49,121 nt of DNA from Paracoccaceae bacterium (GCA_021647745.1 JAKIUB010000022.1:1-49121), one strand, 5' to 3'; shown: positions 15,611 through 24,213, numbered from the stretch's first letter. The notes: generated from the sequence alone by a model not told the origin. A program made the numbers and translations.

Positions 15611-16988
15611 CCCACATGGTGCATTTTCGGTCAATGGTCTTGCGCGACACCCCGAGCCGCCGCGCGGCCTCTGCACGGTTGCCGTTACAGTCTTTCAGCA
15701 CATTCAGGATATGGCGGCGCTCCACGGCAGCGAGAGAATCAACTGCAAGCTCGTCGCTTTGTGTCTCTTCGCTGAATTCGGGCGGAAATTCCCCCACAAT
15801 CAGCGAGCGCTCGATCAGATTGCGCAATTCGCGCACATTGCCGGGCCAATCATAGCTGGAAAGCTTGACCAACACCCCTTCGGTCAGCGGCAGCGGCTGC
15901 ACGCCCAGCTCTTCGGATATCCGCTTCATAAACATATTGCTCAGCTCCAGCAGGTCGCCCTTTCGCTCGATCAGGCGCGGCATCTCGATATTGATAACAT
16001 TAATCCGGTGGTAAAGATCAGCCCTGAAATGCCCCTCCTCCACAGCTTTTTCGAGGTTGGCATTGGTGGCAAACATAAAGCGCAGGTTGAGCGGCACCTC
16101 GCGTAGCGAACCAATCGGGCGGATGCGCATTTCTTCGATAACCCGTAAAAGCATGCTCTGGACCTTGGGCGGCAATTCTACGATTTCATCAAGAAAAAGG
16201 GTGCCGCCGCGCGCATGGAAAAGCAGCCCGTCTTGCTGGATATCCCCCTCTGCGGGGTCGTGCCGAATATAGCCAAATAGCTCGTTGGCGATGGTTTCCG
16301 GCGAAATCGCTGCGCAATTTACCGGCACAAAAGGATGCTCGGCGCGCTCGGACATACTATGCAGCGTGCGGGCCACCACCTCTTTTCCGGTGCCGCTGGC
16401 GCCGGTAAACAATACCGATGTCGGCAAGGGAGCGATGCGCTCCAGCGTGTTGCGAATGGATGTTATCTCTTCCGAGCGGCCCAAAAGCCGCCCGTGGGCA
16501 CACAGCTTTTCCGAAGCCAGCTCGTATTTCAGCAGGTAGTTTTCTCGGCGCAATTCCTGGCGGTCAAAGCAGCGCGCCACCGCGTTCAGGATCTGGTTGG
16601 AGCGAAAGGGTTTGAGCACAAAATCAGCAACACCGGCGCGCAGGGCGGCAATGGCGGTTTCGAGGTCGGCAAAGGCGGTGATCAGAATAGCATCAGCAAA
16701 AAAGCCGAGCTTTCGCTGCTCCTTCAGCCAGTCCAGCCCGGTTTTTCGGGGCATGATATTATCAAGAATCACAATATCGAAGTGGTTCTGGTCCAGCAGG
16801 GTTGAAGCCTCCTCCACACTGCCGGCGGCTTCTACGCGCAGGCAGCGGGGGCCGAGGATTTTGGTCAGAAAATTGCGCATCCCCGCTTCGTCATCGACAA
16901 TCAACACCGAAGAAAGTGCCAGACCGGCGCCAAATTCGGCCCCGGTCTCGGCGGGCTCTGTGCGCTTGATCAGCGGTTTAACAGTCAT
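15603..16988 (-). CDS. NtrC-type response regulator lacking the GAFTGA motif
   Basis: A 461-residue regulator. The receiver (about 25-145) has acidic pair D32/D33, phospho-acceptor D76 in ILDNIMPRKTG, T104 and K126. The AAA+ domain (about 165-395) has Walker A GASGTGKE (196-203) and Walker B GGTLFLDEI (261-269). A Fis-type helix-turn-helix (NRAEAARRLGVSRKTIDRK) ends the protein. After NELFGY, where sigma-54 activators carry GAFTGA, this protein reads IRHDPAEGDIQQ. Activators without GAFTGA, such as HupR and NtrC of Rhodobacter capsulatus, do not work through sigma-54. It lies 24 bases after fdhC and overlaps its kinase gene, so it likely controls the formate operon. Confidence 0.88.
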   Translation of the reverse strand: MTVKPLIKRTEPAETGAEFGAGLALSSVLIVDDEAGMRNFLTKILGPRCLRVEAAGSVEEASTLLDQNHFDIVILDNIMPRKTGLDWLKEQRKLGFFADAILITAFADLETAIAALRAGVADFVLKPFRSNQILNAVARCFDRQELRRENYLLKYELASEKLCAHGRLLGRSEEITSIRNTLERIAPLPTSVLFTGASGTGKEVVARTLHSMSERAEHPFVPVNCAAISPETIANELFGYIRHDPAEGDIQQDGLLFHARGGTLFLDEIVELPPKVQSMLLRVIEEMRIRPIGSLREVPLNLRFMFATNANLEKAVEEGHFRADLYHRINVINIEMPRLIERKGDLLELSNMFMKRISEELGVQPLPLTEGVLVKLSSYDWPGNVRELRNLIERSLIVGEFPPEFSEETQSDELAVDSLAAVERRHILNVLKDCNGNRAEAARRLGVSRKTIDRKCTMWDA

Positions 16989-17012
16989 AACTCAAAAAAA
17001 CCCGTTGCTGGT

Positions 17013-18212
17013 TTAGTCCGCAGGTATCTTTTTGGCGGTTTTATTTACCACCTCTTCATACCACAGGTCATGATGCTCTTTTGCCCACTGGGTTTCAACC
17101 CTGCCTTTGGTCATAGAGGGCAATGCGCCTTCCATGCCAACGGTCCCCATATAAATATGCCCGATTACGATGGCCATATAAACAAAGGCTATCAATATGT
17201 GCAACAGATTGGCGAATTGCATTTCTTCTTGCGGAGCGAGCACGGTATCAAACGGAGCAATGCCGAACAGGCCGGGCAACCCGATACTGTTCGCAACTTC
17301 GAGCAGCGGAGAAATAAAATTGATCTGGTAAGGAAAGAGCAATGATAGCCCGCTCAGCGAAATAATAACCCCGAAAAGCATCACCATCCAGAACAGTATT
17401 TTCTCACCGGCGTTGAACTTGCCGGAAGAGGCATGGCCACCTTTTTTCAGCATCCCGCCCGCCTTGATCAGCCACTTGAAATCTACCTTTGCGGGGAAGT
17501 TTTTTGAAACCCAGAAGATAAAGCTGAGCGCCAGCCCGAGCATAAAAGGCCAGGCAACATAATTGTGTACAAATTTTCCGACAATCGAGATTGTCGTAAA
17601 AGCCTCTTTGCCAAAAAGCGGTATCAGGGCTACGCGGCCAAACAAAAGGCTTAGCCCTGTCACGGCCAGCAAAACAAACGGGATCGCCATAGTCCAGTGG
17701 GCAATGCGCTCGATCAGGCGAAAGCGCAAAATGGTCTCGCCGGTCTTTTTCCCCTCGATGCGGATTTTGCCCCGGAGGGCATAAAATGCTGCCAGCGCGA
17801 CAATAACAGCAAGCAACAAATAGCCGCCATAAACGCTCAGCGGGCCATTGCGCCAGCTTAGCCAGCGCATACCGCCATCCTGGATAACCACATTACCTGC
17901 GGGGCTTGGGTCGCTGGAGATGATATCCGCAGTGCCATAGCGAAAAGCCCGCCACAGCTCGGGGTCCGCTGCACCGCCAAGGGTGCCGAGCTGGCCTGAT
18001 AGCGGCGCGGCTATGTCAGGGTTGCCAATAGCATCGCGGCGAAACTGGTCATCCACCACCTCGCCCTTTTGGCGGGCCAGTATGTCTTCCAGCGTTTGGG
18101 CGCCACCGGTTTCGGCGCGCGGATCGTCCGCTGTTTGTGCCCAGACGGAAAAACTCGTGATCAACAATAAAAAAGCCGCCAGCATGATTGCCGGTAATTT
18201 TAGCGCAAGCAT
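17013..18212 (-). CDS. Formate dehydrogenase gamma subunit (membrane cytochrome b)
   Basis: A 399-residue membrane subunit that carries electrons from the periplasmic enzyme to quinone through b hemes. It has an N-terminal signal sequence (cleavage likely near VWAQTADD, residue 26), about 100 periplasmic residues, then transmembrane helices from about residue 110 on. Candidate heme histidines lie in RLIERIAHWTMAIPF, GKFVHNYVAWP, LLHILIAF and VIGHIYMG. I chose the ATG at 18212, which has AAGGAG eight bases upstream, over an upstream start at 18242. It follows fdhB by 75 bases in the same operon and precedes the response regulator by 24 bases. Confidence 0.92.
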   Translation of the reverse strand: MLALKLPAIMLAAFLLLITSFSVWAQTADDPRAETGGAQTLEDILARQKGEVVDDQFRRDAIGNPDIAAPLSGQLGTLGGAADPELWRAFRYGTADIISSDPSPAGNVVIQDGGMRWLSWRNGPLSVYGGYLLLAVIVALAAFYALRGKIRIEGKKTGETILRFRLIERIAHWTMAIPFVLLAVTGLSLLFGRVALIPLFGKEAFTTISIVGKFVHNYVAWPFMLGLALSFIFWVSKNFPAKVDFKWLIKAGGMLKKGGHASSGKFNAGEKILFWMVMLFGVIISLSGLSLLFPYQINFISPLLEVANSIGLPGLFGIAPFDTVLAPQEEMQFANLLHILIAFVYMAIVIGHIYMGTVGMEGALPSMTKGRVETQWAKEHHDLWYEEVVNKTAKKIPAD

Positions 18213-18287
18213 AATGTGCTCCTTGGGTAGGTCTGTCGGCACCGGAGCGAATATCCCTCCGGTGCCGTTTTTGCCTCAGGCCCGGCC

Positions 18288-18884
18288 TTAACCGCCGGTC
18301 TTTTGGCCATAAGCCGTGCCCCAGCCCCATGCGCCGGAACCAAAGCCACGATACACAACCCGCTCGCGGTAGATATCGGCGACGACATCTCCGTCACCAG
18401 CCAGCAGCGCTTTGGTTGCGCACATCTCGGCGCAGATCGGCAGTTTGCCTTCCGCAATACGGTTGCGACCGTATTTTTGGAATTCGGCGGCGGAGTTATC
18501 CTCCTCCGGGCCACCGGCGCAGAAGGTGCATTTATCCATCTTGCCGCGCGAGCCAAAATTGCCGGCCTGCGGAAATTGCGGCGCGCCAAACGGGCACGCA
18601 TAGAAGCAATAGCCACAACCGATGCACAGGTCTTTGCTGTGCAGCACGATGCCATCGGCGGTTTGGTAAAACACATCCACCGGGCAAACGGCCATACAGG
18701 GCGCATCCGAGCAGTGCATACAAGCGATCGATATCGATCGCTCGCCGGGCTGGCCATCACCAATGGTGACAACTTTGCGCCGGTTGATGCCCCAAGGCAC
18801 CTCGTGCTCGTTTTTACAGGCGGTAACGCAAGCATTACATTCAATGCAGCGTTCCGCATCAACGAGAAACTTTACTCTTCCCAT
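18288..18884 (-). CDS. Formate dehydrogenase beta subunit (four 4Fe-4S clusters)
   Basis: A 198-residue electron-transfer subunit of the FdnH/Fdh3B type. Four cysteine groups are visible: CIECNACVTACKNE, CMHCSDAPCMAVCPVDVF, CIGCGYCFYACPFG, and a fourth formed by CTFCAGG with CAEMCATKAL. It passes electrons from the catalytic subunit to the cytochrome. It has no C-terminal membrane anchor and no signal peptide of its own, so it is probably co-exported with the TAT-tagged alpha subunit. The ATG is 14 bases after the fdhA stop, with GGAGAA nearby. The C-terminus is Gly-rich. Confidence 0.94.
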   Translation of the reverse strand: MGRVKFLVDAERCIECNACVTACKNEHEVPWGINRRKVVTIGDGQPGERSISIACMHCSDAPCMAVCPVDVFYQTADGIVLHSKDLCIGCGYCFYACPFGAPQFPQAGNFGSRGKMDKCTFCAGGPEEDNSAAEFQKYGRNRIAEGKLPICAEMCATKALLAGDGDVVADIYRERVVYRGFGSGAWGWGTAYGQKTGG

Positions 18885-18898
18885 TTCTCAATTCTCCT

Positions 18899-21793
18899 TC
18901 AAGCTGCAGTAATTTTGCAGAGAGTCACTTTTGTCTCCTGCATTTGGGTGACGCTGTCATAACCGTAGGTCATGGCAGTGTTGGCGCTTTCGCCGAGCAC
19001 ATAGGGGGCCGCGCCTTCGGGGTATTTATCCCGCAGGTCTTTACCCTGGAAATGCCCGCCAAAGTGGAAGGGCATAAAGGCAACGCCCTCGCCCACCCGC
19101 TCGGTAACCATAGCCGCTACCTTGACCTTGCCACCTTCAGGCCCTTCGACCCAAACCTGCTGGCCATCCCGCACGCCCATATTATTGGCGTCGCGCCGGT
19201 TGATCTCGACAAACATCTCCTGCTGAAGCTCGGCAAGCCACGAAATCGAGCGGGATTCGTCCCCCCCCCCTTCGTATTCCACGAGGCGACCCGAGGTCAG
19301 GATCATCGGGTAATCCTGGCTGAAGTCGTTTTTCTGGATGCTCTCATACATGGTTGGCAAGCGGTAAGCCTGCTTGTCCGCATATGTCGGGTAGTCTTTT
19401 ACCAGATCGCGGCGGTTGGTATAAAGCGGCTCGCGGTGGAGCGGTACCGGATCAGGGAAGGTCCAGACCACTGCACGCGCCTTGGCATTGCCAAACGGGG
19501 CGCATTCGTGGTTGATAGCCACCCGCTGGATGCCGCCCGAAAGGTCGGTCTTCCAGTTGGTGGCATCGCCGGCACCGGCCTCGATCGTCGCCAGTTCCTC
19601 TGCGGTCAGCTCGCTATCCCAGCCCAGCTCTTTCAGCATGGCCAGAGTGAATTCAGGGTAACCGTCCTGAATATCGGACCCTTGGGAGTAAACCCCTTCG
19701 GCCAGCAGGTTCACCCCGTCACGCTCCACGCCAAACCGGGCGCGGAAGGTCAGGCCACCTTTGGAGACAGGTTTGGACATGTCATAAAGGTTTGGTGTGC
19801 CCGGATGCTTTTGCTCGGGCGTGCCCCAGCACGGCCATGGCAGGCCGTAATATTCGCCGTCTGCGGGGCCGCCGATGGCCTGTAGCGTGGTACGATCAAA
19901 CGTATGCTGGTTAGCCATATGCAGTTTGATCCGCTCCGGGCTTTGGCCGGTATAGCCAATGGTCCACATACCCCCGTTGAATTCACGGGTGATATCCTCG
20001 ATGTTTGGCTCATCCTCTCCATCCATGCCGATATTGCGGAAGATACGGTCGGCAAACCCGAATTTTTTGGCAAATTTAGCCATGATGATGTGGTCAGGCA
20101 ATGCCTCGAACAACGGGTCCACAACCTTGTCACGCCATTGCAGCGAGCGGTTGGAAGCGGTGACCGAGCCACGGGTTTCATACTGCGTAGTTGCCGGCAG
20201 CAGATATACCCCGTCGGTGCGATCATGCAACACAGCGGAAACGGTCGGATACGGATCAATCACGACCAGCATATCCAGCTTTTCCATCGCTGCTTTCATT
20301 TCCACACCGCGCGTTTGGCTGTTGGGCGCGTGGCCCCATAGCACCATGGCGCGCACATTGTCGGGCTGGTCGATATTGTCTTTGTCCTCCAGCACACCGT
20401 CTATCCAGCGCGATACCGGAATACCCTTGAGGTTCATCAAGGACTTTTCGGAGCCGTCAGCCGCCGTGAGATTGTCAAACCGGCCCTTCAGCCAGTCGAG
20501 ATCTTCCTTCCAGACCCGTGCCCAATGCGCCCATGCGCCACCCGACAGGCCATAATAACCCGGCAAGCTGTGGGAAAGGATGCACATATCGGTGGCACCC
20601 TGCACGTTGTCATGGCCACGGAAAATATTGGTGCCGCCGCCGGTTACCCCCATATTGCCAAGGGCAAGCTGCAAGATGCAGTAAGCGCGGGTGTTGTTGT
20701 TGCCCGTATGGTGCTGGGTGCCACCCATGCACCAGATCAGGGTGCCGGGGCGATTATTGGCCAGCGTGCGGGCCACCCGCTCCATCTGGCTGCCGGGCAC
20801 GCCGGTTACGCGCTCCACCTCTTCGGGGGGCCATTTTTTGACCTCGTCACGGATCTCGTCCATGCCATAAACACGGGTGCGGATAAACTCTTTATCCTCC
20901 CAGCCGTTCTCGAAAATGTGCCACAAAAAGCCCCAGATCAGCGCCACATCGGTGCCGGGACGGATGCGCACATACTCGTCGGCATGCGCGGCTGTGCGGG
21001 TAAAACGCGGGTCGCACACAATAAGTTGGGCATTGTTACGCTCTTTGGCGCGCAGCAGGTGCAGCAATGATACAGGGTGAGCCTCGGCAGGGTTGCCCCC
21101 GATCACCAGCATCACCTTGGAGTTGTGAATGTCGTTATAAGAGTTGGTCATGGCGCCGTAGCCCCATGTATTGGCCACACCGGCCACCGTGGTCGAATGA
21201 CATATCCGCGCTTGGTGATCTACGTTATTGCTGCCCCAATAGGCGGCAAATTTGCGGAAAAGGTAGGATTGCTCGTTGCTGAACTTGGCCGAGCCAAGCC
21301 AGTATACGCTGTCTGGCCCGCTTTCCTCGCGGATGGTGCCCATCTGGTCGCCGATCTCGTCGATCGCGGTTTCCCAGCTAATGCGCTTCCACTCGCCGTT
21401 TTCTTTTTTCATCGGGTATTTCAGGCGGCGTTCGCCAATAGCCGAAGCACGGGCCGCAGCCCCCTTGGCACAATGGGCGCCCAGATTGAACGGGCTGTCA
21501 AAGCCCGGCTCTTGCCCGACCCAAACCCCGTTATCCACTTCGGCCACAACCGTGCAGCCTACCGAACAGTTGGCACAAATCGACTTGACGGTTTGCAGCG
21601 CGCCATTAACCGCGTCTACGGTCTGGGCCTGCGCCACCGTGCCACCAAAGGCACTGATCGAGGCCAGCCCGCCCACCGCAAGGCCGGAGCCGCGCAAAAA
21701 GCTGCGGCGATTCACCGATGTTTCGGCGATATTTGACAAGAGGCTTGTCCGCTGGGGGCGTCTCGCTACCCCGTTGGTTTTTTTCCTCAGCAT
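18899..21793 (-). CDS. Formate dehydrogenase alpha subunit, cysteine type (Mo/W-bis-MGD)
   Basis: A 964-residue catalytic subunit oxidising formate to CO2. The TAT signal NRRSFLRG (residues 28-35) is followed by a hydrophobic stretch, so the enzyme is periplasmic. A 4Fe-4S site is formed by C73, C76, C80 and C108. The metal ligand is C198 in ARICHSTTVAG, next to H199; Escherichia coli FdnG has selenocysteine there. The molydopterin dinucleotide-binding C-terminal domain runs from about 830 (MILTSGRLVEYEGGGDESRS). A run of ten Gs lies in the gene at 19261-19270. It sits between a small TAT-target gene and fdhB. The adjacent tungstate importer suggests that the metal may be tungsten. Confidence 0.95.
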   Translation of the reverse strand: MLRKKTNGVARRPQRTSLLSNIAETSVNRRSFLRGSGLAVGGLASISAFGGTVAQAQTVDAVNGALQTVKSICANCSVGCTVVAEVDNGVWVGQEPGFDSPFNLGAHCAKGAAARASAIGERRLKYPMKKENGEWKRISWETAIDEIGDQMGTIREESGPDSVYWLGSAKFSNEQSYLFRKFAAYWGSNNVDHQARICHSTTVAGVANTWGYGAMTNSYNDIHNSKVMLVIGGNPAEAHPVSLLHLLRAKERNNAQLIVCDPRFTRTAAHADEYVRIRPGTDVALIWGFLWHIFENGWEDKEFIRTRVYGMDEIRDEVKKWPPEEVERVTGVPGSQMERVARTLANNRPGTLIWCMGGTQHHTGNNNTRAYCILQLALGNMGVTGGGTNIFRGHDNVQGATDMCILSHSLPGYYGLSGGAWAHWARVWKEDLDWLKGRFDNLTAADGSEKSLMNLKGIPVSRWIDGVLEDKDNIDQPDNVRAMVLWGHAPNSQTRGVEMKAAMEKLDMLVVIDPYPTVSAVLHDRTDGVYLLPATTQYETRGSVTASNRSLQWRDKVVDPLFEALPDHIIMAKFAKKFGFADRIFRNIGMDGEDEPNIEDITREFNGGMWTIGYTGQSPERIKLHMANQHTFDRTTLQAIGGPADGEYYGLPWPCWGTPEQKHPGTPNLYDMSKPVSKGGLTFRARFGVERDGVNLLAEGVYSQGSDIQDGYPEFTLAMLKELGWDSELTAEELATIEAGAGDATNWKTDLSGGIQRVAINHECAPFGNAKARAVVWTFPDPVPLHREPLYTNRRDLVKDYPTYADKQAYRLPTMYESIQKNDFSQDYPMILTSGRLVEYEGGGDESRSISWLAELQQEMFVEINRRDANNMGVRDGQQVWVEGPEGGKVKVAAMVTERVGEGVAFMPFHFGGHFQGKDLRDKYPEGAAPYVLGESANTAMTYGYDSVTQMQETKVTLCKITAA
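19261..19270 (-). repeat. G10 homopolymer inside fdhA
   Basis: Ten consecutive Cs on the plus strand, read as GGG GGG GGG G in the fdhA frame (codons for Gly-Gly-Gly and the first base of Asp, near residue 843). Slippage here would shift the frame and remove the C-terminal cofactor domain. The frame is open as given. Confidence 0.9.
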
Positions 21794-21875
21794 TATATTC
21801 TCCCTGAGTTGTTAGGTCTTTTTTTAGCTGGCAGTCGGGCGTCTCGCAACCATTCGCCAGTGTCAAAAACACCGG

Positions 21876-22067
21876 TTAAAAGGCTGCCGTTTCAAAATAG
21901 GCCTGAGTGTGCGCGGTATCCTGAAGTCCGCTGTTGGGGCTGCCCACTTCGACCGCTTGCGCGGCGGTGCCTGTAGCGGCGGCCACAGCAACAGCCGGCG
22001 CCGATACGGCGGCGAGCTTCAAAAAATTACGGCGGTCGGTTTTGACAGCTTCGTCATTTTTACTCAT
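21876..22067 (-). CDS. Small TAT-target protein of formate dehydrogenase regions
   Basis: A 63-residue protein with a TAT signal (TDRRNFLKLAAVSAPAVAV) and only about 25 residues after the predicted cleavage region, ending HTQAYFETAAF. This matches the small family annotated as formate dehydrogenase region TAT target (TIGR02811), always found beside fdh genes. Its function is not known; suggested roles are as an accessory subunit or as an aid in export. A GGAAACC-type ribosome site precedes the ATG. It lies 43 bases after the TorD-like gene and 82 bases before fdhA. Confidence 0.85.
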   Translation of the reverse strand: MSKNDEAVKTDRRNFLKLAAVSAPAVAVAAATGTAAQAVEVGSPNSGLQDTAHTQAYFETAAF

Positions 22068-22110
22068 CTGGTTTCCTCTCTATTGTAGCCTGTTCAGGCC
22101 GGTTATGCGG

Positions 22111-22719
22111 TTATCCCGCGTTCATTCGAAAAGCTTCGCGTTCGATTTCCATGAAAGCCTTGCCGGCGCTGCCCACAGGGGCATAAAACACCGATGATTT
22201 TGCAGCCTCCAGATCTGCAAAAAAATGCCCGGCCCACGAGCCGATATGCTTGTTAAAAAAACTCGCCTGCTGCTCAAGGCTGGCAACCTCGCCAAAGCGG
22301 CCGGTAATCATGCCACCCATCATTTCCAGCAGGCTCGCGATATTGTCTTCCGGTTCGAATGTGTTGGGCGCACGGGTAATGCGCGCGGCCAACATATCCT
22401 TGCGCAGCATAGCCAGCGGTTTTTCGTTTAAAAATCCGGTGAGATAAAAGCTGGTATAGGGCAGAAGCTCACCACGCCCGAGGCCAATAAACAGCGCTGT
22501 ATATTCGCTCTCGACCCCGGTGGCTGTGGTCGCCCTTGCCACCCGCGCCATTGCGTTGATCGCCTCGCCCAAAGAACTGTCATCGCCACTCAGAGCCGCA
22601 GCCTTTTTCAACAGCTCCTTGCCCGGAGGCCGCGCCAGCAACAGGCCGAGAAAATTATACATATCGGCACGGAGGCGGTCTTCCTCCGGTATTTCGATCT
22701 TTTGGGCGCTTGCGGTCAT
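22111..22719 (-). CDS. TorD/DmsD-family chaperone for formate dehydrogenase
   Basis: A 202-residue all-helical chaperone of the TorD family. It shows the family traits ADMYNFLGLLLARPP near the N-terminus, EYTALFIGLGRGELLPYTSFYLTG (about 70-95) and EPEDNIASLLEMMGGM (about 120). Such proteins bind the TAT signal of a molybdoenzyme, keep it cytoplasmic and apo-folded until the cofactor is loaded, then release it for export. The position just upstream of the TAT-target and fdhA genes makes FdhA the likely client. The ATG overlaps the stop of the DUF3306 gene (TAATG-like junction at 22719), so translation is coupled. Confidence 0.88.
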   Translation of the reverse strand: MTASAQKIEIPEEDRLRADMYNFLGLLLARPPGKELLKKAAALSGDDSSLGEAINAMARVARATTATGVESEYTALFIGLGRGELLPYTSFYLTGFLNEKPLAMLRKDMLAARITRAPNTFEPEDNIASLLEMMGGMITGRFGEVASLEQQASFFNKHIGSWAGHFFADLEAAKSSVFYAPVGSAGKAFMEIEREAFRMNAG

Positions 22720-23318
22720 TATAGTTCCGTTTCTGTTGGGGCGGGCGGGCTATCATCTGCAAAGTGAAAGCGCATGCGGCGGCGAGGGGTTACAGGTGCG
22801 GGCGCTTCTTCTTCAATTTCCGGCAAGGGAGCGAAGGCAGGCTCCTCCTCATACTCTTCAGGCGCGTCAATAGCTGCGGTTTCAGCCTCCACCAGCACAT
22901 TTTTCGGAGTTTCGGGTTCGTCCACCGGCTCCCGCAGCATGCCCTTGCCCACCTGATATATCGTTTTTATCACGCGCTTGATATCGTTTTTTCCGGTGAA
23001 ATCCTCGCCATAATCCACCAGCATATCAACATTGGCCAAAACCGGATCGCTGCGCCACAGGGTGCGCAGAGCGCGATTGCGCAGGGCGTCAGGCACGGCC
23101 GCCTTCATAAAGGCGCTAAAATCATCGCCGGGCTGCATGGCATCAGGGTTGGGCAGGTCAAGCTCGGTCAACACTTCCTCTTCGGTTTTTTCGGCCAGCG
23201 CGGCGTGCTGGCCGGTAATCAGTGCTTCTTCCTTGCCACGCGCCAGCGCTTCGGCCTCGGCCTGCACACCGGCACGCCGACGCGCCCATGCGCCAGCAGA
23301 AGGTGGTGCGGCACTCAA
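22719..23318 (-). CDS. DUF3306-family protein, formate dehydrogenase associated
   Basis: A 199-residue soluble protein. The first 45 residues are Arg/Ala-rich (GAWARRRAGVQAEAEAL), followed by a conserved-looking core with DFSAFMKAAVPDALRNRALR and LWRSDPVLANVDMLVDYGEDF (about 68-115). The C-terminal half is low-complexity, rich in Glu, Pro and Ala, and ends in an Arg/His stretch. This matches DUF3306, found next to fdh genes and DUF3305 in many Proteobacteria. Its function is unknown; a role in enzyme maturation is inferred only from context. The gene overlaps the DUF3305 gene upstream by four bases and the torD-like gene downstream by one. Confidence 0.8.
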   Translation of the reverse strand: MSAAPPSAGAWARRRAGVQAEAEALARGKEEALITGQHAALAEKTEEEVLTELDLPNPDAMQPGDDFSAFMKAAVPDALRNRALRTLWRSDPVLANVDMLVDYGEDFTGKNDIKRVIKTIYQVGKGMLREPVDEPETPKNVLVEAETAAIDAPEEYEEEPAFAPLPEIEEEAPAPVTPRRRMRFHFADDSPPAPTETEL

Positions 23319-23908
23319 TGTAGGGTCTCCGTTTTGCGGCGCGGTGCGCGGTAAACATCGCTGGTCTGCCGAATGCGGACATCGCCAATACCATCTTCAA
23401 CCAAATCGATCCGGCGCTTGTCGCGGCGGCGTTTTACGAATGTTTCTTCCTTGTGGTGGGTTTCCGTCCATTCCTCCACCAGCGCGACCAGAGCCGGCGG
23501 CATGGGCACCAGCTCGACAATATCCTCGCCATTATCGGCATAGTCCTGCCCGTCAAAAGGTGAAGCCGTAACCAGCAAAACCTCCAGCCCGCTCTCGTTC
23601 TCCGTGCTCTCGCGCAGAACCACATAGATCGACGGGGTCTTGGTGGAAAGTTCGGTCAGATAAGCCTCGGTGTCGGTGCGATAAAGCTCCAGCGGTACCG
23701 TGGCGGCATGATACTCCACCACCTCGCCATCGCGGCGCAGCTCGCGCCAGTTGGCCGGACCAGCGCCGGGCAACACCGCCACCGCGCGCCACACCCACTT
23801 CGCCCAACGGGTCACGCCCGGAGATTTCCGAAGCACCACCCCGAGCGGTATAGTTAATGTTTTTTCAGTTGTCGGCTTCACCCGGCTCTCCTTACGCGCA
23901 TTGTTCAC
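23315..23908 (-). CDS. DUF3305-family protein, formate dehydrogenase associated
   Basis: A 197-residue protein with IPLGVVLRKSPGVTRWAKWVW (about 20-42) and ELYRTDTEAYLTELSTKTPSIYVVLR (about 80-105), the pattern of DUF3305. The C-terminal 50 residues are strongly basic (KRRRDKRRIDL). No signal peptide or metal motif is visible. It is the first gene of the nine-gene minus-strand fdh operon and overlaps the DUF3306 gene, so the two proteins probably act together. Function unknown; constant linkage to fdh genes suggests maturation or regulation of the enzyme. Confidence 0.8.
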   Translation of the reverse strand: MNNARKESRVKPTTEKTLTIPLGVVLRKSPGVTRWAKWVWRAVAVLPGAGPANWRELRRDGEVVEYHAATVPLELYRTDTEAYLTELSTKTPSIYVVLRESTENESGLEVLLVTASPFDGQDYADNGEDIVELVPMPPALVALVEEWTETHHKEETFVKRRRDKRRIDLVEDGIGDVRIRQTSDVYRAPRRKTETLH

Positions 23909-23970
23909 GCGTCCACCCCCGAGACTGGGTAAGTTTTTCGCTTTTGAATAGTTTTAATTCATCAATCTGC

Positions 23971-23980
23971 ACAATATTGT
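23971..23980. promoter_or_regulatory. Palindrome ACAATATTGT, candidate operator
   Basis: Perfect 10-base inverted repeat about 63 bases upstream of the DUF3305 start, at a distance suitable for regulator binding near the minus-strand promoter. A binding protein is not identified; the linked response regulator is one candidate. Confidence 0.4.
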
Positions 23981-24114
23981 AATAATCTGGACATTTAGAC
24001 CCCGATATTCCATTAATCACGCAACATGGGACAAACTGACCCTGCGCCACTATCCCGCGTCATTTTGCCATGTCCCCGACAGCCTGAAAAACGAATCACC
24101 TGCGAAGTTTCGAT

Positions 24115-24140
24115 GGTGATCACCGAGGCTTAAAAAGCCT
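24115..24140. promoter_or_regulatory. Adjacent palindrome and hairpin in the fdh control region
   Basis: GGTGATCACC (24115-24124) is followed at once by AGGCTT-AAA-AAGCCT (24126-24140). They lie just upstream of the predicted ferredoxin promoter, where an activator would bind. Confidence 0.4.
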
Positions 24141-24213
24141 TTACTCCCGGCTCGTTTGCGGCCTAAGTATTGGTGTAAATATAAAAATATCTGGTAACGC
24201 TCGGGGAATTACT

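Larger units (their letters stand above)
23909..24213. promoter_or_regulatory. Divergent control region of the two formate dehydrogenase operons
   Basis: A 305-base gene-free stretch between the DUF3305 gene (minus) and the ferredoxin gene (plus). It holds two perfect 10-base palindromes, ACAATATTGT (23971-23980) and GGTGATCACC (24115-24124), and a hairpin AGGCTT-AAA-AAGCCT (24126-24140). A plausible plus-strand promoter is TTGCGG (24156-24161), an 18-base spacer and TATAAA (24180-24185). No sigma-54 -24/-12 element (TGGC-N7-TTGC) and no clear FNR box (TTGAT-N4-ATCAA) was seen. Confidence 0.5.

Noticed and set aside
21170..21220. Selenocysteine at the FdhA active site
   Set aside because: The metal-ligand codon (residue 198, ARICHS) encodes cysteine, not an in-frame TGA, so no selenocysteine machinery is needed.
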